A program made the translations under genes and the position numbers. A stretch of 5,069 nucleotides of DNA from contig JAGTRH010000108.1 in the NCBI GenBank assembly GCA_018396795.1, positions 1-5,069 on the forward strand, in the 5' to 3' direction. The notes under the pieces were generated by a model. The model ran no database searches and had not been told where the DNA came from. It worked only from the letters and a program-made list of their open reading frames with translations. Origin of the DNA: Candidatus Bathyarchaeota archaeon. Its GTDB lineage: Archaea; Thermoproteota; Bathyarchaeia; Bathyarchaeales; B26-1. Of this stretch, positions 3,815 through 5,069 are shown piece after piece; within the stretch, counting starts at the first letter, position 1; the number at the start of each line of letters is the position of its first letter.

Positions 3815-5069
3815 ATGGCAGAATGCAAGAAGGAAGAATGCTCATTGCCCAGTGGCTTTTTGTGTCCTCCTAGGGGTGCTGGCGTTAAGACTTGGTGGCA
3901 TTGGATGAATGGCAACATTACTGATGTTGGGATATCGCTTGATCTTGAGGCTATGAATCGCGTCGGCGTTATTGGTTTCCAGATTTTTCAGGTTGGTACT
4001 GGCATTCCTAAGGGTCCTGTTGATTATGGGAGTGACGAGCATCTGCGCTTGCTACTTCATGCTGTGAAAGAGTCTGAGCGGCTAGGGCTGGAGTTTGTTA
4101 TGCATAACTGTCCAGGCTGGTCTTCGAGCGGAGGACCATGGATTACGCCGGAGCACTCGATGAAGATGCTGGTTTGGAGTGAGGCGTATGTTACTGGTGG
4201 GGGTCGTGTTGAGGTTGTCTTGCCGAAGCCGTATGCTAACATGGGCTACTATATGGATGTTTGCGTACTGGCGTTTCCTTCGCTTCCTGGAGAGAGGCAG
4301 CCTTTCAAAAATCTTGTTAGTAAAGCGGTATCAAGCAGCGGACCAGTAAACATAGACTTAATAACAGACGGCAATCCAGAAACAGGGGTTGAAATTCAAC
4401 CATCAGGTCCTAATAAACCGGCTTATCTACTGCTAGAGTTCGCTGAACCATTTGAGGCGCGATCCATTGCGGTTACATTTACCCCATTTGGCATTAGACC
4501 GTTCTGGACGCCGCTGACACTATCGCTTGAAGCGTCAGATGACGGTGTTAATTTCAGGAAAATTTGCGACATCAGTACAACAGTCCCCTTTGGCAGGAGA
4601 ATTAGCGTACCTTCAACAGCAAACTTTCCCGCCGAGAGGGCAAAGTATTTCCGTCTAATTTCCCAAGAAGCATTCCGAATACTTGAGGTTAGGCTTTTCT
4701 GTACTGCCCGCATAGCGGACTGGCCGATTAAAGCTAACTTCGCCGGTCCACGTTTTCTCCCACCAGGCGGTGTAGTGCCACCCTTCAGGGAAACTGTTGA
4801 GGATCCAGCTGGCTCCGCTATTAATCCAGGCTCAATTATTGATCTGACGGGGTGTATGAGTGAGGATGGACGCTTAGTCTGGGATGCACCTTCTGGAGAT
4901 TGGACTATTCTGCGGATAGGCTATACTACGACGGGTACTATGAATCACCCTGCTCCCGATGGTGGTGAGGGCCTTGAATGCGACAAATACAGCTTTGAAG
5001 CTATGGAGCACCACTTTTATAGCTTCTTCGGTAAGCTCCTTCCTTCACTAGAGCCGCTTTCTTACAAGG
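3815..5069 (+). CDS. GH106 alpha-L-rhamnosidase-like glycoside hydrolase, N-terminal part (partial at right edge)
   Basis: An open frame runs from ATG 3815 to the window end without a stop (418 full codons). GH106 enzymes are usually ~900-1100 residues, so under half is seen. The family removes terminal alpha-L-rhamnose from pectic rhamnogalacturonans or plant glycosides with inversion. Visible marks are WWHWMNGNIT (27-36), LDLEAMNRVGVIGFQIF (42-58), HNCPGWSSSGGPWITPE (97-113) and W-S-E (121-123). Residues ~178-296 form a beta-rich module with LEASDDGVNFRKI and AKYFRLI, like a discoidin/F5-8-type galactose-binding domain inserted in the barrel. GEGLECDKYSFEAMEHHF (384-401) is characteristic of the family. 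The catalytic glutamates known from BT0986 should lie just beyond the edge, so activity cannot be judged. There is no signal peptide or membrane segment, and the N-terminus is hydrophilic with Cys4, Cys9 and Cys17, so it is likely cytoplasmic. Arginine codons are unlike those of the neighbours (11 of 20 CGN by my count). Confidence 0.9.
   Translation, partial: MAECKKEECSLPSGFLCPPRGAGVKTWWHWMNGNITDVGISLDLEAMNRVGVIGFQIFQVGTGIPKGPVDYGSDEHLRLLLHAVKESERLGLEFVMHNCPGWSSSGGPWITPEHSMKMLVWSEAYVTGGGRVEVVLPKPYANMGYYMDVCVLAFPSLPGERQPFKNLVSKAVSSSGPVNIDLITDGNPETGVEIQPSGPNKPAYLLLEFAEPFEARSIAVTFTPFGIRPFWTPLTLSLEASDDGVNFRKICDISTTVPFGRRISVPSTANFPAERAKYFRLISQEAFRILEVRLFCTARIADWPIKANFAGPRFLPPGGVVPPFRETVEDPAGSAINPGSIIDLTGCMSEDGRLVWDAPSGDWTILRIGYTTTGTMNHPAPDGGEGLECDKYSFEAMEHHFYSFFGKLLPSLEPLSYK

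Noticed and set aside
3842..4713. Three minus-strand open frames (3842-4042, 4057-4242, 4423-4713)
   Set aside because: All lie opposite the continuous GH106 frame, whose motifs are unmistakable; they arise from codon bias of the + strand gene.

Overview
The window looks like archaeal DNA, probably from a thermophilic or subsurface Thermoproteota/Bathyarchaeia-type organism. This is an inference from three things. The spacers carry archaeal promoters (purine/A-rich BRE followed by a TATA-like box about 45-50 bp before the start codon). Two genes use TTG starts behind GGTGA-type ribosome binding sites. The tryptophan synthase subunit is of the TrpB2 type that is common in archaea. All four genes I can support lie on the + strand, and each of the last three has its own promoter, so this is a co-directional cluster and not one tight operon.

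Layout. (1) Positions 1-687 are the C-terminal part of a GH51 alpha-L-arabinofuranosidase. It is cut by the left edge, and the nucleophile motif lies near the beginning. (2) Positions 688-821 hold a terminator-like palindrome, two dyad symmetries and a TATA promoter. (3) Positions 822-2201 are a complete TrpB2-type tryptophan synthase beta subunit, for which I prefer the TTG start at 822 over an upstream GTG at 789. (4) Positions 2202-2359 are a spacer with palindromes and a promoter. (5) Positions 2360-3481 are a complete TIM-barrel sugar isomerase of the xylose isomerase / L-rhamnose isomerase superfamily with an essentially intact two-metal active site. (6) Positions 3482-3814 are a 333-bp non-coding spacer with T-tract terminators, a hairpin and a 24-bp perfect dyad over the promoter of the next gene. 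(7) Positions 3815-5069 are the N-terminal 418 codons of a GH106-type alpha-L-rhamnosidase, open at the right edge.

How the genes fit together. GH51 releases L-arabinose and GH106 releases L-rhamnose, both typical of pectin side chains and rhamnogalacturonan or plant glycosides. An aldose-ketose isomerase lies between them and is a natural candidate for the next step on one of the freed sugars. The GH106 enzyme shows no signal peptide, so a cytoplasmic role after oligosaccharide uptake is likely. TrpB2 has no obvious link to this pathway and has no trpA beside it in the window. The most interesting points are the mixed XylA/RhaI active site of the isomerase, the operator-like dyad before the GH106 gene, and the uneven codon use of the GH106 gene.
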